In this document: one piece after another, positions 43,104 to 52,005 of the stretch
Layout of the letters: each line of letters starts with the position of its first letter
Numbering within the stretch: position 1 is the stretch's first letter
Source of the DNA: Spirosoma taeanense
GTDB taxonomy: Bacteria > Bacteroidota > Bacteroidia > Cytophagales > Spirosomataceae
Assembly: GCF_013127955.1 (NCBI RefSeq)
Contig: NZ_CP053435.1
Coordinates: forward strand, 2,108,001-2,172,000
Reading direction: 5' to 3'
Length of the DNA: 64,000 nt
Program-made: the position numbers and the translations under genes
The notes under the pieces: model-generated
The model's database searches: none
The model's input: the letters and a program-made list of their open reading frames with translations, nothing else
Told to the model about the DNA's origin: nothing

Positions 43104-44303
43104 TTAGGTTTTAACCGTAACGATTCCATCGTGCAGTTGCACCTGAAGCGTCTCGCCCGTTTGAACATTGCCCGCCTGCGTCAGAATATGGCCATTGCGA
43201 AGCAGCAGGGCATAGCCGCGCCGGAGCACGTTGGCCGGATCGAGGTGGCGGAGCGTAACGGCTTTCTCAGCGAGGTCTGTATGCCGGTCGCGGAAGAAGT
43301 TGTGCAGCACAAACCGCATCCGCTCGGTCTCAGCGTCGAGGTGTTCGCGGGCCGTTTGCAGCGCGTCACGTGCTACCAGGCCCAGCCGGTCGCGAAGCAG
43401 CAGGCAGCTTTCTTCAAACTGACGGTTATGCTCAATCAGAAAGGCGGCTGCCTTCGTGGGCGTCTTCACGCTTTCGTGGCAGAGCATATCCGCAATGCTG
43501 ACGTTCCGTTCATGCCCGATGCCGGCCAGAATCGGGATGCCGAAGCCTGCCACGGTCTGCCCCATCAGATACGTATCGAACGAGCCAAAATCCAGTTGTG
43601 AGCCGCCCCCGCGAACAATAACAACGGCATCGTAAGGAATCTCGCTGAGCCGTATCCGTTCCAGTTGGGCGCAGATGGCCCGCTCGGCGCCCTTGCCCTG
43701 CACCTGCGTAAGATATTCATCCACGACAAAATCGTACCGGAACGGATTCTGTGCCAGCTCGTGCCGGAAGTCGCGCCAGCCGTCGGAGCCGGGGGCGGTA
43801 ATCAGGGCCAGTCGCTGCATTACCGCCGGACGCGGTAGGAGCTGGTTAGCCGTAATGTACTGGCCGGCTTCAAGCCAGATCAGTTCCGGATGATCCTGAA
43901 CAAGGGCGTCAAGCACCGCCTGCCGTTCGCGTTCGAGGTTGCCGAGCGTATAGGATGGGTCAATCTGCAGAATCTCCAGCCGCAGTCCATAGACCGGGCT
44001 ATAGCCAACCGACACCAGCAGCAGCAATTGAATATTCCGCGCAAACGCTACGCCCGTGGCGGATTCGAACTCGCGGATGGTGTGGTAGTTCCGTCGCCAG
44101 ATGCAGGCTTCCAGTTTAGCCAGCGTGCCACCCGAAGTTGTTCCGGACTCGCGCTCAATCAGCGTCAGAAAACAGTAACCCCGGTCGGGGTAGTTTTTGA
44201 TGTCGCTGGTTTCGGCAATCACCCACATGGCCTTCTGTCCGAATGCATCGTCAATGACGGCTTCGAGCGTAAAGGCTAAATCAGAAAGACGGATGGGAGA
44301 CAT
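43104..44303 (-). CDS. xseA: exodeoxyribonuclease VII large subunit
   Basis: 399 residues, close to the family's length. The N-terminal OB-fold (IRLSDLAFTLEAVIDDAFG, WVIAETSDIKNYP) is followed by the catalytic region (ALITAPGSDGWRDF, DAVVIVRGGGSQLDFGSFD, PILAGIGHERNVSIADMLC, VKTPTKAAAFL). A long coiled helical arm and a C-terminal barrel strand (DPANVLRRGYALLLRNGHIL) close it. It degrades single-stranded DNA in the cytoplasm together with XseB. No xseB is seen beside it. It lies downstream of pheS across a heptad-repeat element. Confidence 0.94.
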   Translation of the reverse strand: MSPIRLSDLAFTLEAVIDDAFGQKAMWVIAETSDIKNYPDRGYCFLTLIERESGTTSGGTLAKLEACIWRRNYHTIREFESATGVAFARNIQLLLLVSVGYSPVYGLRLEILQIDPSYTLGNLERERQAVLDALVQDHPELIWLEAGQYITANQLLPRPAVMQRLALITAPGSDGWRDFRHELAQNPFRYDFVVDEYLTQVQGKGAERAICAQLERIRLSEIPYDAVVIVRGGGSQLDFGSFDTYLMGQTVAGFGIPILAGIGHERNVSIADMLCHESVKTPTKAAAFLIEHNRQFEESCLLLRDRLGLVARDALQTAREHLDAETERMRFVLHNFFRDRHTDLAEKAVTLRHLDPANVLRRGYALLLRNGHILTQAGNVQTGETLQVQLHDGIVTVKT

Positions 44304-44310
44304 GATTGTT

Positions 44311-44390
44311 GAGTGATTAAGTGAATGAGTGATTGAGTGAAGCGCTGATAATACGTTTTCGCTAAATCACTCATTCACTCAATCGCTCAA
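44311..44390. repeat. heptad inverted-repeat element 4
   Basis: Left arm 44311-44345 (GAGTGATTAAGTGAATGAGT and on) and right arm 44361-44390 (complementary, ending TCACTCAATCGCTCAA) pair over about 30 bp with few mismatches. This is the best-folding of the five elements. It fills the gap between pheS and xseA, both on the minus strand. Confidence 0.85.
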
Positions 44391-44393
44391 GTA

Positions 44394-45437
44394 TTACAAT
44401 CCTTCAAACTGGCGCAGGAAACGCACGTCGTTTTCGGTGTAGAGCCGCAGGTCGTTGACGACGTATTTCAGTTGCGTAATCCGCTCGATGCCCATACCAA
44501 ACGCAAAGCCAGTATATTCTTCGGGGTCAATGCCGCAGTTGGCGATGACCTGCGGGTCAACCATACCCGAACCGGCAATTTCGACCCAGCCCGAATGTTT
44601 GCAGATGTTACATCCCTTGCCGCCACAGATCTGGCAGGAAATGTCGATCTCTGCGCTTGGCTCCGTGAAGGGGAAGTAAGAAGGCCGGAACCGAATCTGC
44701 GTGCCCGGCTCAAACATCTCCTTGACGAAGTGATAGAGCGTGTCCTTCAGGTCTTTGAAGCCGACGTTACGGTCAATGTAGATACCTTCTACCTGATGGA
44801 AGAGGCAGTGTGCCCGCGCCGAAATGGTTTCGTTCCGGTACACCCGACCCGGCATGATCGACCGAATCGGCGGTTTTTGTCGCTCCATCAGCCGAATCTG
44901 AACGTTTGACGTATGCGTCCGCAGCAGGATGTCGGCCCCCGACGCTTCCTCCCCGACTTTCTCGACGAAGAACGTGTCCTGCATATCCCGGGCAGGATGG
45001 TTGTCGGGGAAGTTCAACGCCCCGAAATTATACCAGTCCGATTCGATTTCGGGTCCATCGGCCACGTTAAACCCAATACGCTCGAAAATCTGGATGATAC
45101 GCTGACGAACCAGGCTCAACGGATGCCGGGTACCCGTCAGGTTCGGGATGGTGGGCAGCGTCAGATCAACCGGCGGGGCGCTGTTGGCGGCCGACTGCTG
45201 CTTTTCAATCTGCTGGCTAAATCCATCAAAGCGCTCCTGCGCAAAATTCTTCAGGCCGTTCAGCTCCTGACCAACCGCCCGGCGGTTCTCAGCCGGAACT
45301 GTTTTCAGTCCTTCAAACAACTCCGTAATCACTCCTTTACGGCTGATGAAGCGCATCCGGAATTGCTCCAGATCTTCCTTCGATGCAACATCGAACCGCT
45401 CTATTTCTTCCTGTATAGCTTTAACGTTCTCCAGCAT
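44394..45437 (-). CDS. pheS: phenylalanine--tRNA ligase alpha subunit
   Basis: 347 residues. Charges tRNA-Phe as part of an (alpha-beta)2 enzyme. An N-terminal coiled coil (1-~85) is followed by the class II core: GTRHPLSLVRQRIIQIFERI, DTFFVE, LLRTHTSNVQIRLM, GRVYRNETISARAHCLFHQV, RFRPSYFPFTEPSAEIDISC and GFAFGMGIERI. Four cysteines (CQICGGKGCNIC) form a small zinc-like insert seen in many Bacteroidetes and other PheS. pheT is not adjacent, unlike in many genomes. Confidence 0.96.
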   Translation of the reverse strand: MLENVKAIQEEIERFDVASKEDLEQFRMRFISRKGVITELFEGLKTVPAENRRAVGQELNGLKNFAQERFDGFSQQIEKQQSAANSAPPVDLTLPTIPNLTGTRHPLSLVRQRIIQIFERIGFNVADGPEIESDWYNFGALNFPDNHPARDMQDTFFVEKVGEEASGADILLRTHTSNVQIRLMERQKPPIRSIMPGRVYRNETISARAHCLFHQVEGIYIDRNVGFKDLKDTLYHFVKEMFEPGTQIRFRPSYFPFTEPSAEIDISCQICGGKGCNICKHSGWVEIAGSGMVDPQVIANCGIDPEEYTGFAFGMGIERITQLKYVVNDLRLYTENDVRFLRQFEGL

Positions 45438-45806
45438 ACGCTCACTTATTTCACACTTGCAAAGACAAAGGTACGCAAAACCGCTTACAGCCGCCGTGTT
45501 CAGAGGTGCGTCGCTTTGTCAACAGTTGAGGTCAATTTTACACAATTTGTCAAAAGTAGGTGACAACAAAGCAGCCGAGAAAACGGAATTTTAGGACAAA
45601 CAAATCGGCGAAATAGCTCTGTGAAATAGAGAGTTATGTAGGCAAGTTTCTTTATATGATTTTTTTTAGACAAGTAGGTCTGATTGTTGCTGTCATGAAT
45701 GGTGTTGTACCGAACAATTCTTTAGGCAGGGGAATCTAGTAAAGTACAGTAAAGCGCTGACTATCAGCTATAAGTTAATCACCATAAATCATCACTCAAA
45801 GCGACT
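45438..45806. other. 369 bp gap between pheS and the first LytTR gene
   Basis: Divergent gap, AT-rich, with no credible ORF or recognised RNA. It should hold the promoters of pheS and of the LytTR gene at 45807. I could not place a convincing -7/-33 pair. Confidence 0.4.
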
Positions 45807-46238
45807 ATGAAAACATTTGCCAACGACTCGATTTTCGATCCCATGTCTATGCCGTTCCACAAAAGTGTGGAAAAAATTGCCGATTCATCTTGCCTGCAAA
45901 AATTGTTGATTCCGTTTTACGATCGTAAACGCACCGTTTCGGTCGATGAGATTGTCCGGCTGGAAGGTTCAGGAAATTACACTAATTTTTTCCTGAAAGA
46001 TGGGACGAAAATGTTGGTTTCCCGTACGCTGAAAGAATATGAAACGCTGCTCGACGGCCAGGCTTTTGTTCGGGTACACAAGTCGTGCATTGTTAATTTG
46101 GGTTTTGTCCGGAAGTTTTTCGTTAAAAAAGAAGGTGAACTTGAGTTGACGGATGGTCAGCAGGTGAAAATTTCACGTCGGCGGGCGCAGATGTTCATGG
46201 ATCGAATCCGCGATTTCCAGCCGATTGCGTTAAGTTAA
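45807..46238 (+). CDS. LytTR DNA-binding domain protein (no receiver)
   Basis: 143 residues. The LytTR domain (~40-140) is complete: VDEIVRLEGSGNYTNFFLKDG, MLVSRTLKEYETLL, FVRVHKSCIVNLGFVRKF and LTDGQQVKISRRRAQMF. The N-terminal ~40 residues are short and variable with no receiver or sensor domain. It should bind DNA in the cytoplasm, but how it is controlled is not visible. A terminator follows at 46356-46414. A close relative starts 252 bp downstream on the same strand. Confidence 0.9.
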   Translation: MKTFANDSIFDPMSMPFHKSVEKIADSSCLQKLLIPFYDRKRTVSVDEIVRLEGSGNYTNFFLKDGTKMLVSRTLKEYETLLDGQAFVRVHKSCIVNLGFVRKFFVKKEGELELTDGQQVKISRRRAQMFMDRIRDFQPIALS

Positions 46239-46355
46239 TATTCAGGACGGGTTTATTTCCTTAACTACGGTCCGTAGGTCCCCCCATGCTCAACTACGTA
46301 GTTTTACGTAATGAGGTGGGTACATTCACTCGAAGATTTTGAATTAAAAGTCCAT

Positions 46356-46414
46356 AAGGGCTTGATTAGCAATAGGTTGACCTGAGAGGGTGAGCACCTG
46401 CTAATCAAACCCTT
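46356..46414 (+). terminator. terminator of the first LytTR gene
   Basis: 16-bp stem with one mismatch (46356-46371 with 46399-46414), 27-nt loop, followed by a run of T. It separates the two LytTR transcripts. Confidence 0.8.
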
Positions 46415-46438
46415 TTTTTAGCGCCCGTATCGGCGGAG

Positions 46439-46446
46439 TAGCTTTG
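46439..46446 (+). promoter_or_regulatory. candidate -7 box (TAGCTTTG) for the second LytTR gene
   Basis: Exact TAnnTTTG match, 44 bp before the start at 46491 and just past the terminator of the first gene. The same TAGCTTTGTTT string precedes the sugar isomerase gene at 52006. Confidence 0.55.
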
Positions 46447-46490
46447 TTTCATCAAGCACGAATCAAACGCTAAACCAAGACTATCCCGAT

Positions 46491-46907
46491 ATGGAAGCTA
46501 CCCTTTTCCCCGCTCAACCGCTTTCGGTTTCTCCCCAATTTCCGGCTTCATACCAGCGTGGTACCAGCCGCATAGCGTTGCCTTATCTAAACCGTACCAT
46601 CTTTATTTCGGTCGATGATGTCCTGTGTTTACAGGGCGAAGGCAATTATACATTTCTGTATACCCGCGACCGTAAGCGGTACCTTGTTTCGAAGACACTG
46701 AAGGAATTTGAAAAAACGCTCGACAGTACGCTGTTTCTCCGAATTCATAAATCGTATATCATTAACCTGGCTTACGTACAGCGGGGCGTTTACAATAAAG
46801 AACGCCAGGTTCGGCTGGCCGATGGGCGTGAAGTTGCTATTTCACGTCGGCGGATGAAGGATATTTCGTGTCAGCTGGCACAATACTGGCAGGGACTCTA
46901 TAACTAA
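46491..46907 (+). CDS. LytTR DNA-binding domain protein (no receiver), paralogue
   Basis: 138 residues. LytTR domain at ~35-138: VDDVLCLQGEGNYTFLYTRD, YLVSKTLKEFEKTLDSTLFL, RIHKSYIINLAYVQRGV and LADGREVAISRRRMKDI. It is clearly paralogous to the protein at 45807, with the same architecture and no receiver domain. It has its own promoter candidate and terminator, so the two are separate transcripts rather than an operon. Different spacer residues in the DNA-contact loops may mean different target sites. Confidence 0.9.
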   Translation: MEATLFPAQPLSVSPQFPASYQRGTSRIALPYLNRTIFISVDDVLCLQGEGNYTFLYTRDRKRYLVSKTLKEFEKTLDSTLFLRIHKSYIINLAYVQRGVYNKERQVRLADGREVAISRRRMKDISCQLAQYWQGLYN

Positions 46908-46997
46908 CAAAACGTTGGGAAGCGCAAATTGCCGCTTGCCGATCGTCATTCATTGGGGCCTCTCAGCAACTAATTTAGTGGGTTAATTGAACAAGAC

Positions 46998-47035
46998 AAC
47001 CGTTGCTGCAAACCTCCGGGCCGACAGCAGCGGTT
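46998..47035 (+). terminator. terminator of the second LytTR gene
   Basis: 11-bp stem with one G-U pair (46998-47008 with 47025-47035), 16-nt loop, followed by a T-rich tail (TGTTTTTTTG). Confidence 0.75.
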
Positions 47036-47058
47036 TGTTTTTTGAGCCGATAACAAAA

Positions 47059-47088
47059 GCGGGGCGTCATCAGCTGATGACGCCCCGC
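47059..47088 (-). terminator. perfect 30-bp palindrome, terminator of the beta-barrel gene
   Basis: 15-bp arms meet with no spacer (47059-47073 and 47074-47088). On the minus strand it is followed by TTTTGTTA. It lies 19 bp past the stop at 47108. Confidence 0.75.
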
Positions 47089-47107
47089 CCGTTTTCAGAA
47101 GTTGCGG

Positions 47108-47782
47108 CTACAACAGCCGGTAAGCCAGCGTAATCTGCCACGACTTCAGGCGCTGGCTAAATTGGGCTCCAGAGTCATTGATTTGGGCAACATCGGAGAT
47201 ATTCCCCTGATAACGAACGTCGATTCCCAGCGAGCCGAGGTCCAGACCGCCACCCACCTGGTAGCTATAGTAGGCTTTTGACCACGCATCGTTGAGCGAA
47301 CCGTTGGTGTATTGCCGCAAGGCGTCGCCCAGCCGCTGATTGTCGTCAATGCGCAGGGAAACGACTGGCCCGGCCATCACGCGGAGCGGCCCGCCCTTGA
47401 TACCCAGCAGAACCGGTATGTCGAAGCTGCTCGTCCTGATCGTTACTTCCTCCGCCTGGTTATTACGGACTACACTGAAGGCCGCTTTCTGAGTCGTGTA
47501 CAGCACTTCGGGTTGAAGAAACAGATTCTTGCCGAAGCGGGTATAAACCCCGAATGACGTGCCGGTTCGGCTGTCGAAACTATCGCGGAGGTTATCCCGG
47601 AAGGTCTGGCCATCAACACTTACGTTCGGAGAACCGTTTGCATTCGCGCGCGTATTGATGAAACTGCCAAACGTTAGTTTGGAAAGATTGACGCCCCCCT
47701 TTATTCCAACCTGAAAACCACCCTGCGCGAAGGTCAGGGCCGGGAGTAGCGTAAGTGTAGCGAAAAGCAGTACTTTTTTCAT
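47108..47782 (-). CDS. outer-membrane beta-barrel (PorT-like) protein
   Basis: 224 residues from the ATG at 47782. A signal peptide (MKKVLLFATLTLLPALTFAQ) is followed by alternating amphipathic strands of an eight-strand type barrel: GGFQVGIKGGVNLSKLTFG, GTSFGVYTRFGKNLFLQPEVLYTTQKA, SFDIPVLLGIKGGPLRVMAGPVVSLR, SYQVGGGLDLGSLGIDVRYQG and the terminal SWQITLAYRLL, ending in a hydrophobic residue. It matches the outer membrane beta-barrel family 2 common in Bacteroidetes. Probably a small porin or structural protein. It is upstream of and divergent from radA. Confidence 0.85.
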   Translation of the reverse strand: MKKVLLFATLTLLPALTFAQGGFQVGIKGGVNLSKLTFGSFINTRANANGSPNVSVDGQTFRDNLRDSFDSRTGTSFGVYTRFGKNLFLQPEVLYTTQKAAFSVVRNNQAEEVTIRTSSFDIPVLLGIKGGPLRVMAGPVVSLRIDDNQRLGDALRQYTNGSLNDAWSKAYYSYQVGGGLDLGSLGIDVRYQGNISDVAQINDSGAQFSQRLKSWQITLAYRLL

Positions 47783-48012
47783 ACCTGGTTGCATTGATAG
47801 TGAAACATTGGATTTAACGTGGATTTATCGGGGGCGGTATGGCAGGTCAACTTATTTCGAGGAAACGGCGTTCTTATTATAGGCAGTAACCAGCCCGCAG
47901 CCAGCCATTTTTTACGTTCTGTTCCGGTTGGATGCGCCGGCTCCGCTTAGGTTTAGTTTTGCCTTCTTTTTTTCTGATTGCTGCACACTCACTACTGCCT
48001 TTACTGTTGACA

Positions 48013-49398
48013 ATGGCCAAGTTAAAAACCTCCTATTTCTGTCAGAATTGCGGCCAGCAGACGGCCAAATGGATGGGACGCTGCCCAACCTGCGGAGAAT
48101 GGAATACGATTGTTGAAGAAGTTGTTCAGAAAGACGAGCCCGAAAAAGGCGGCTGGCGCAGTCCTTCGGCCGGGCCGGGCGGTCTGAAAATCGCGGCCAA
48201 GCCGAAAGCCCTTCATGCCATCAACTACGAGGAACAGCCGCGCATTCGCACCACCGACGCCGAGCTGAACCGGGTACTGGGCGGGGGCATCGTGCCGGGG
48301 TCGTTGGTGCTGATCGGAGGGGAGCCGGGCATCGGTAAATCAACCCTGCTGCTGCAGATTGCCCTCGGTCTGGCCGGTATGCGCGTCCTCTACGTATCGG
48401 GTGAAGAGAGTGAACAGCAGATCAAGATGCGGGCCGAACGACTGGAAGCGCCGACCAGCGACTGCCACATCATGACCGAAACATCAACCCAGAACATCTT
48501 CCGGGTGGTGGAGCACTTCGAGCCGGAAATCCTGATCATCGACTCCGTGCAAACCATGCAGTCGTCGCTGGTGGAGTCGGGGGCGGGCAGCGTTTCGCAG
48601 GTGCGCGAATGCACGGCCGAGTTCATGAAGTACGCTAAAGAAAGTGGCGTGCCGGTGTTCATGATCGGCCACATTACCAAGGAAGGGTCGCTGGCCGGAC
48701 CAAAGGTGCTTGAGCATATGGTCGATACGGTGCTGACCTTCGAAGGCGACCGACATACGACCTACCGGATTCTGAGGACGACCAAGAACCGTTTCGGCAG
48801 CACCGACGAACTGGGCATTTACGAGATGCTCGGCTCTGGTCTGCGGCAGGTGAGCAATCCGTCCGAGATCCTGATTTCGCAGCGCGACGACGCGCTGAGT
48901 GGCGTTACGATTGGCTCGATGCTCGAAGGCAATCGACCTCTGATGATCGAGTCGCAGGCTCTGGTGAGTGTGGCTACGTATGGTACACCCCAGCGCAGCA
49001 GCACCGGTTTCGACGCCAAGCGGCTGAACATGCTGCTGGCCGTACTGGAAAAACGCGGTGGGTTCCGTCTTGGTCAACAGGATGTGTTCCTGAATATTGC
49101 GGGTGGACTTCGGGTGGAGGACCCGGCCATTGATCTGGCCGTATGCGCGGCTATTGTGTCGAGCTACGAAGATATTGCCATTCCGCCGTCGGTGGCGTTT
49201 GCCGCCGAGGTAGGGCTGGGTGGCGAGGTCCGCGCCGTCAGCCGGATTGAGTCGCGGATTGCCGAAGCCGAAAAACTGGGCTTCAAGGAAATGTTTATTT
49301 CAAAGTATAACCTCAAAGGTCTGGACACCAAAGGATTCAAAATCAACATCAAACCTGTGTCGCGGCTGGACGAAGTATTTCAGGGCGTGCTGATGTAG
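48013..49398 (+). CDS. radA: DNA repair protein RadA
   Basis: 461 residues from the ATG at 48013 (MAKLKTSYFC). In-frame codons upstream to 47932 give a hydrophobic, unconserved leader and are rejected. N-terminal zinc finger Cys10-x2-Cys13...Cys24-x2-Cys27, Walker A GGEPGIGKS (102-110), the RadA-specific KNRFG (258-262) and a C-terminal Lon-like domain (AVCAAIVSSYEDIAIP, GLGGEVRAVSRIESRI). A RecA-family ATPase that helps branch migration in homologous recombination. Confidence 0.96.
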   Translation: MAKLKTSYFCQNCGQQTAKWMGRCPTCGEWNTIVEEVVQKDEPEKGGWRSPSAGPGGLKIAAKPKALHAINYEEQPRIRTTDAELNRVLGGGIVPGSLVLIGGEPGIGKSTLLLQIALGLAGMRVLYVSGEESEQQIKMRAERLEAPTSDCHIMTETSTQNIFRVVEHFEPEILIIDSVQTMQSSLVESGAGSVSQVRECTAEFMKYAKESGVPVFMIGHITKEGSLAGPKVLEHMVDTVLTFEGDRHTTYRILRTTKNRFGSTDELGIYEMLGSGLRQVSNPSEILISQRDDALSGVTIGSMLEGNRPLMIESQALVSVATYGTPQRSSTGFDAKRLNMLLAVLEKRGGFRLGQQDVFLNIAGGLRVEDPAIDLAVCAAIVSSYEDIAIPPSVAFAAEVGLGGEVRAVSRIESRIAEAEKLGFKEMFISKYNLKGLDTKGFKINIKPVSRLDEVFQGVLM

Positions 49399-49442
49399 GG
49401 AAGAGTCAGCTGCGGGCCGGAAAGCTGGTATTATCAGCAACC

Positions 49443-49946
49443 TTAGTCCACGGATAACCCGTACAGGCCCATCGGCTGCTCGATGGGCCGCAGCGAACCA
49501 CCCAGCCGGGCGATGGTGAAGTAGTGGTGCGCTTCGTGGAGAAGAAACAGTTCGGTCCAGCCCTCCACCGTCATTGGACCATACAGCGGGTGAAGGCCCA
49601 CCCGCGTGAGCAGTTCTTCGTGCAGAATACTCAGAAAGGCGTTGAGCGTGGCCCGCTCCCCCCGCATCCGCTCCAGGAGCTCATAAAAACCCAATTGCGT
49701 CCATTCCGGAAAGCCGGGGTCCTGTTCGGCTACGTAACGATCGAAGGACGGCATGACTTCGGCGTTGATCTGCTGTACCCGGTCCAGAAAAATCTCCTGA
49801 TACCGGCCCAGATGCGCCAGATTCTCGAATATTGACCACTTGTCGGAGTGGGGGCGCTGCCGAAGCTGGTCTTCGGAGAGGCCGAACAGCAGGTGGTTGA
49901 GCGCATCAGGCTGGTTAGCCAGGCGGGCGAGCAGGGAGGGCTTCAT
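49443..49946 (-). CDS. DinB family protein
   Basis: 167 residues. A four-helix DinB/YfiT-type bundle: LANQPDALNHLLFGLSEDQL, KWSIFENLAHLGRYQEIFLD and WTELFLLHEAHHYFTIARL. The His residues in AHL and HEAHHYF are the metal-binding histidines of the family. Members are metal-dependent thiol transferases or unknown enzymes; the name comes from a damage-inducible gene and does not prove repair function. Convergent with radA. Confidence 0.85.
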   Translation of the reverse strand: MKPSLLARLANQPDALNHLLFGLSEDQLRQRPHSDKWSIFENLAHLGRYQEIFLDRVQQINAEVMPSFDRYVAEQDPGFPEWTQLGFYELLERMRGERATLNAFLSILHEELLTRVGLHPLYGPMTVEGWTELFLLHEAHHYFTIARLGGSLRPIEQPMGLYGLSVD

Positions 49947-50068
49947 GAGACGAGTTTAAATCAACGGCAAAATACACCCAGCCGTGAATCCAAAACAAAC
50001 CATTTCGCGTAGCTACAGTTAATTTACTCAATAGCTTAACTCAACTAAATTTAAAATTTACGCTCGTT

Positions 50069-50947
50069 ATGAGTTACATTAAAGTAGGCTCGGATGCGTC
50101 CGGCAACGACATTAACCTGTATTATCAGGATTTAGGAACGGGTCGGCCCGTTGTCCTGATTCATGGCTGGCCGCTGAGCAGCGCCATGTGGGATTATCAG
50201 CTGGCCGAACTGCCGAAACATAACCTGCGCGTTATCGCTTATGACCGCCGGGGTTTCGGACAGTCATCAAAACCGTTTGACGGATACGATTACAACACGC
50301 TCGCCGACGATCTGAAAGTTATTCTCGATACGCTCGATCTGCACAATGCTACGCTGGTCGGTTTCTCGATGGGTGGGGGCGAAATAGCCCGTTACATGAG
50401 TCGCCACGGCGGAGCGCGGGTCGGTAAAGTCGCTTTCGTGAGTTCGGTGACGCCGTATCTGCTTAAAACCGACGATAACCCGGATGGCGTAGATAAAGAA
50501 ACATTCGATGATATTGTTGACCAGCTCAATAAGGACCGCGCCGACTTCCTGCAAACTTTTGGTAAGCAGTTCTACGGCGTCAATCTGATCAGCCATCCCG
50601 TTAGCCAGGCGCACCTCGACGGTGATTTCACGCGGGCATACATGGCTTCGCATAAAGCAACAATCGACTGCGCCAAAGCTTTCGCCGAAACCGATTTCCG
50701 CAACGACCTGACGCAGATACACGTACCGTCGCTGATTATTCACGGAGACGCCGATAAGACCGTGCCCATTGAATCCTCCGGCGAACTAACGGCCAATGCC
50801 CTGCCTAACGCACAATACATTGTGTATGACGGGGCTCCGCACGGTTTGTTCTATACCGAAAAAGACCGCCTGACCGACGACCTGCTGACCTTCATCCAGG
50901 AGGGAGTATCGGTACGTCAGCCAGCCGGCTCGACTATAATTTATTAG
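50069..50947 (+). CDS. alpha/beta hydrolase, cofactor-free haloperoxidase-like
   Basis: 292 residues. Single alpha/beta-hydrolase domain with HGWPLSSAMW (oxyanion), AYDRRGFGQSSKP, nucleophile Ser100 (VGFSMGGGE), the catalytic Asp in HGDAD (227 or 229) and His258 (GAPHGLF). The pattern fits non-heme chloroperoxidase/arylesterase proteins, which are esterases with a side peroxidase activity. No signal peptide. A strong terminator follows, then a convergent AraC regulator. Confidence 0.9.
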   Translation: MSYIKVGSDASGNDINLYYQDLGTGRPVVLIHGWPLSSAMWDYQLAELPKHNLRVIAYDRRGFGQSSKPFDGYDYNTLADDLKVILDTLDLHNATLVGFSMGGGEIARYMSRHGGARVGKVAFVSSVTPYLLKTDDNPDGVDKETFDDIVDQLNKDRADFLQTFGKQFYGVNLISHPVSQAHLDGDFTRAYMASHKATIDCAKAFAETDFRNDLTQIHVPSLIIHGDADKTVPIESSGELTANALPNAQYIVYDGAPHGLFYTEKDRLTDDLLTFIQEGVSVRQPAGSTIIY

Positions 50948-50963
50948 GCAAGAGTAGCAGCGT

Positions 50964-51002
50964 ACAAAACGACCCGCTTTTAATAAAGGCGGGTCGTTTT
51001 GT
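50964..51002 (+). terminator. bidirectional terminator
   Basis: 14-bp perfect stem (50964-50977 with 50989-51002), extended by TTT/AAA around a 4-nt loop and bounded by ACAAAACG / CGTTTTGT. It lies between the convergent hydrolase and AraC genes. Confidence 0.85.
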
Positions 51003-51006
51003 TTGG

Positions 51007-51900
51007 TTAGAACTGCCGGTAGGTCTTTACGTAGCCCGATGGTGTCTGGCCAGTTATTTCCTTGAACTGACGATTGAAGTTGGAGAGGGTGCGGAAGCCA
51101 CTCTCGTAACTGACCTGCGTAATGTTGAGCTGGCCGTGAAGCAGCAGCTTGCAGGCATGCCCCACGCGTACCTCCGACACAAACTCCGAGAACGTTTTAT
51201 TAGCGCGGGCCTTGAAATAACGGCAAAAAGCCGGGGGCGTCATGCCCGCCAGATCCGCTACGGTTTCCAGACTGAGATCGTCCGGAAAATGGCTCAAAAC
51301 GTACTCGTGGACCAACTGCATCCGGTCTGTTTCCGATACTTTAACCGTGTTGATATACCCCGGACTGGTCAGAAACCGGTAGTCCGTGGCCAGTGAAAGC
51401 TCATCCAGAAGGGTAAGCAGCCGAAGGACGCGTCCAAAACCCACGGGTAGCCTGGTCATTTCGAGCAGGGAAGCTTGTGCCCGAACGCGGGTTGGGCCGG
51501 TCCATTCCAGACCCCGGCGGGAGTGGTTGAGCAACTGCCGAAGCTGCCCCATTTCCTGCTTTTCGAAGAAATCGTTCCCTAAAAAATCGGCTGAGAAATA
51601 AACCACAATCCCTTTGGCGACAAGGGGCTTTTTGGTTTGTCCCGGCTCCAGCTGACGATTGAAATAGACCTGATCACTGCGCCACAGATGGGGCAGGTTT
51701 GGCCCCAGAAAAACCAGATCGCCCGGCCCAAAGGGTTTGATCGAATCCCCAATGAAGCGGGTACCGGTCCCTTCTTCCACCAGAAATAACTGGTAATGCG
51801 GATGAAAGTGCCAGTTTGGGTCAAAATGCGGCTCAACCAACTCTTTTACAGTAAACGAAGCCGCAATCGGTTCAAGGTCTTTACGAAGGGGACGTTTCAT
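51007..51900 (-). CDS. AraC family regulator of the sugar operon
   Basis: 297 residues. The N-terminal cupin domain (~15-110: LVEPHFDPNWHFHPHYQLFL, GPGDLVFLGPNLPHLW) would sense a small ligand. The C-terminal AraC helix-turn-helix pair (~195-297) shows LETVADLAGMTPPAFCRYFK, ITQVSYESGFRTLSNFNRQF and TPSGYVK. It is divergent from the sugar isomerase operon (135-bp gap with a palindrome), the normal layout for a local regulator of that operon. Confidence 0.92.
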   Translation of the reverse strand: MKRPLRKDLEPIAASFTVKELVEPHFDPNWHFHPHYQLFLVEEGTGTRFIGDSIKPFGPGDLVFLGPNLPHLWRSDQVYFNRQLEPGQTKKPLVAKGIVVYFSADFLGNDFFEKQEMGQLRQLLNHSRRGLEWTGPTRVRAQASLLEMTRLPVGFGRVLRLLTLLDELSLATDYRFLTSPGYINTVKVSETDRMQLVHEYVLSHFPDDLSLETVADLAGMTPPAFCRYFKARANKTFSEFVSEVRVGHACKLLLHGQLNITQVSYESGFRTLSNFNRQFKEITGQTPSGYVKTYRQF

Positions 51901-51920
51901 TCATTTACCTTTTTTTAACG

Positions 51921-51935
51921 CCTTTGGCAAAGGTA
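51921..51935. promoter_or_regulatory. palindrome and minus-strand -7 box in the AraC/isomerase gap
   Basis: CCTTTGGCAAAGG (51921-51933) is a perfect 13-bp palindrome around a central G. Read on the minus strand, 51928-51935 is TACCTTTG, a match to TAnnTTTG for the araC-type gene, 27 bp before its ATG. An operator overlapping the regulator's own promoter would fit autoregulation. Confidence 0.45.
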
Positions 51936-52005
51936 TTGCAAACTTTGGGTGAATATAAAGTCAGTATTCGCAAATAAAAGCCGTGTTCATAAAATAGATA
52001 CTGTT

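Noticed and set aside
47932..48012. N-terminal extension of RadA
   Set aside because: Hydrophobic, not RadA-like. The conserved protein starts at 48013 with the zinc finger.
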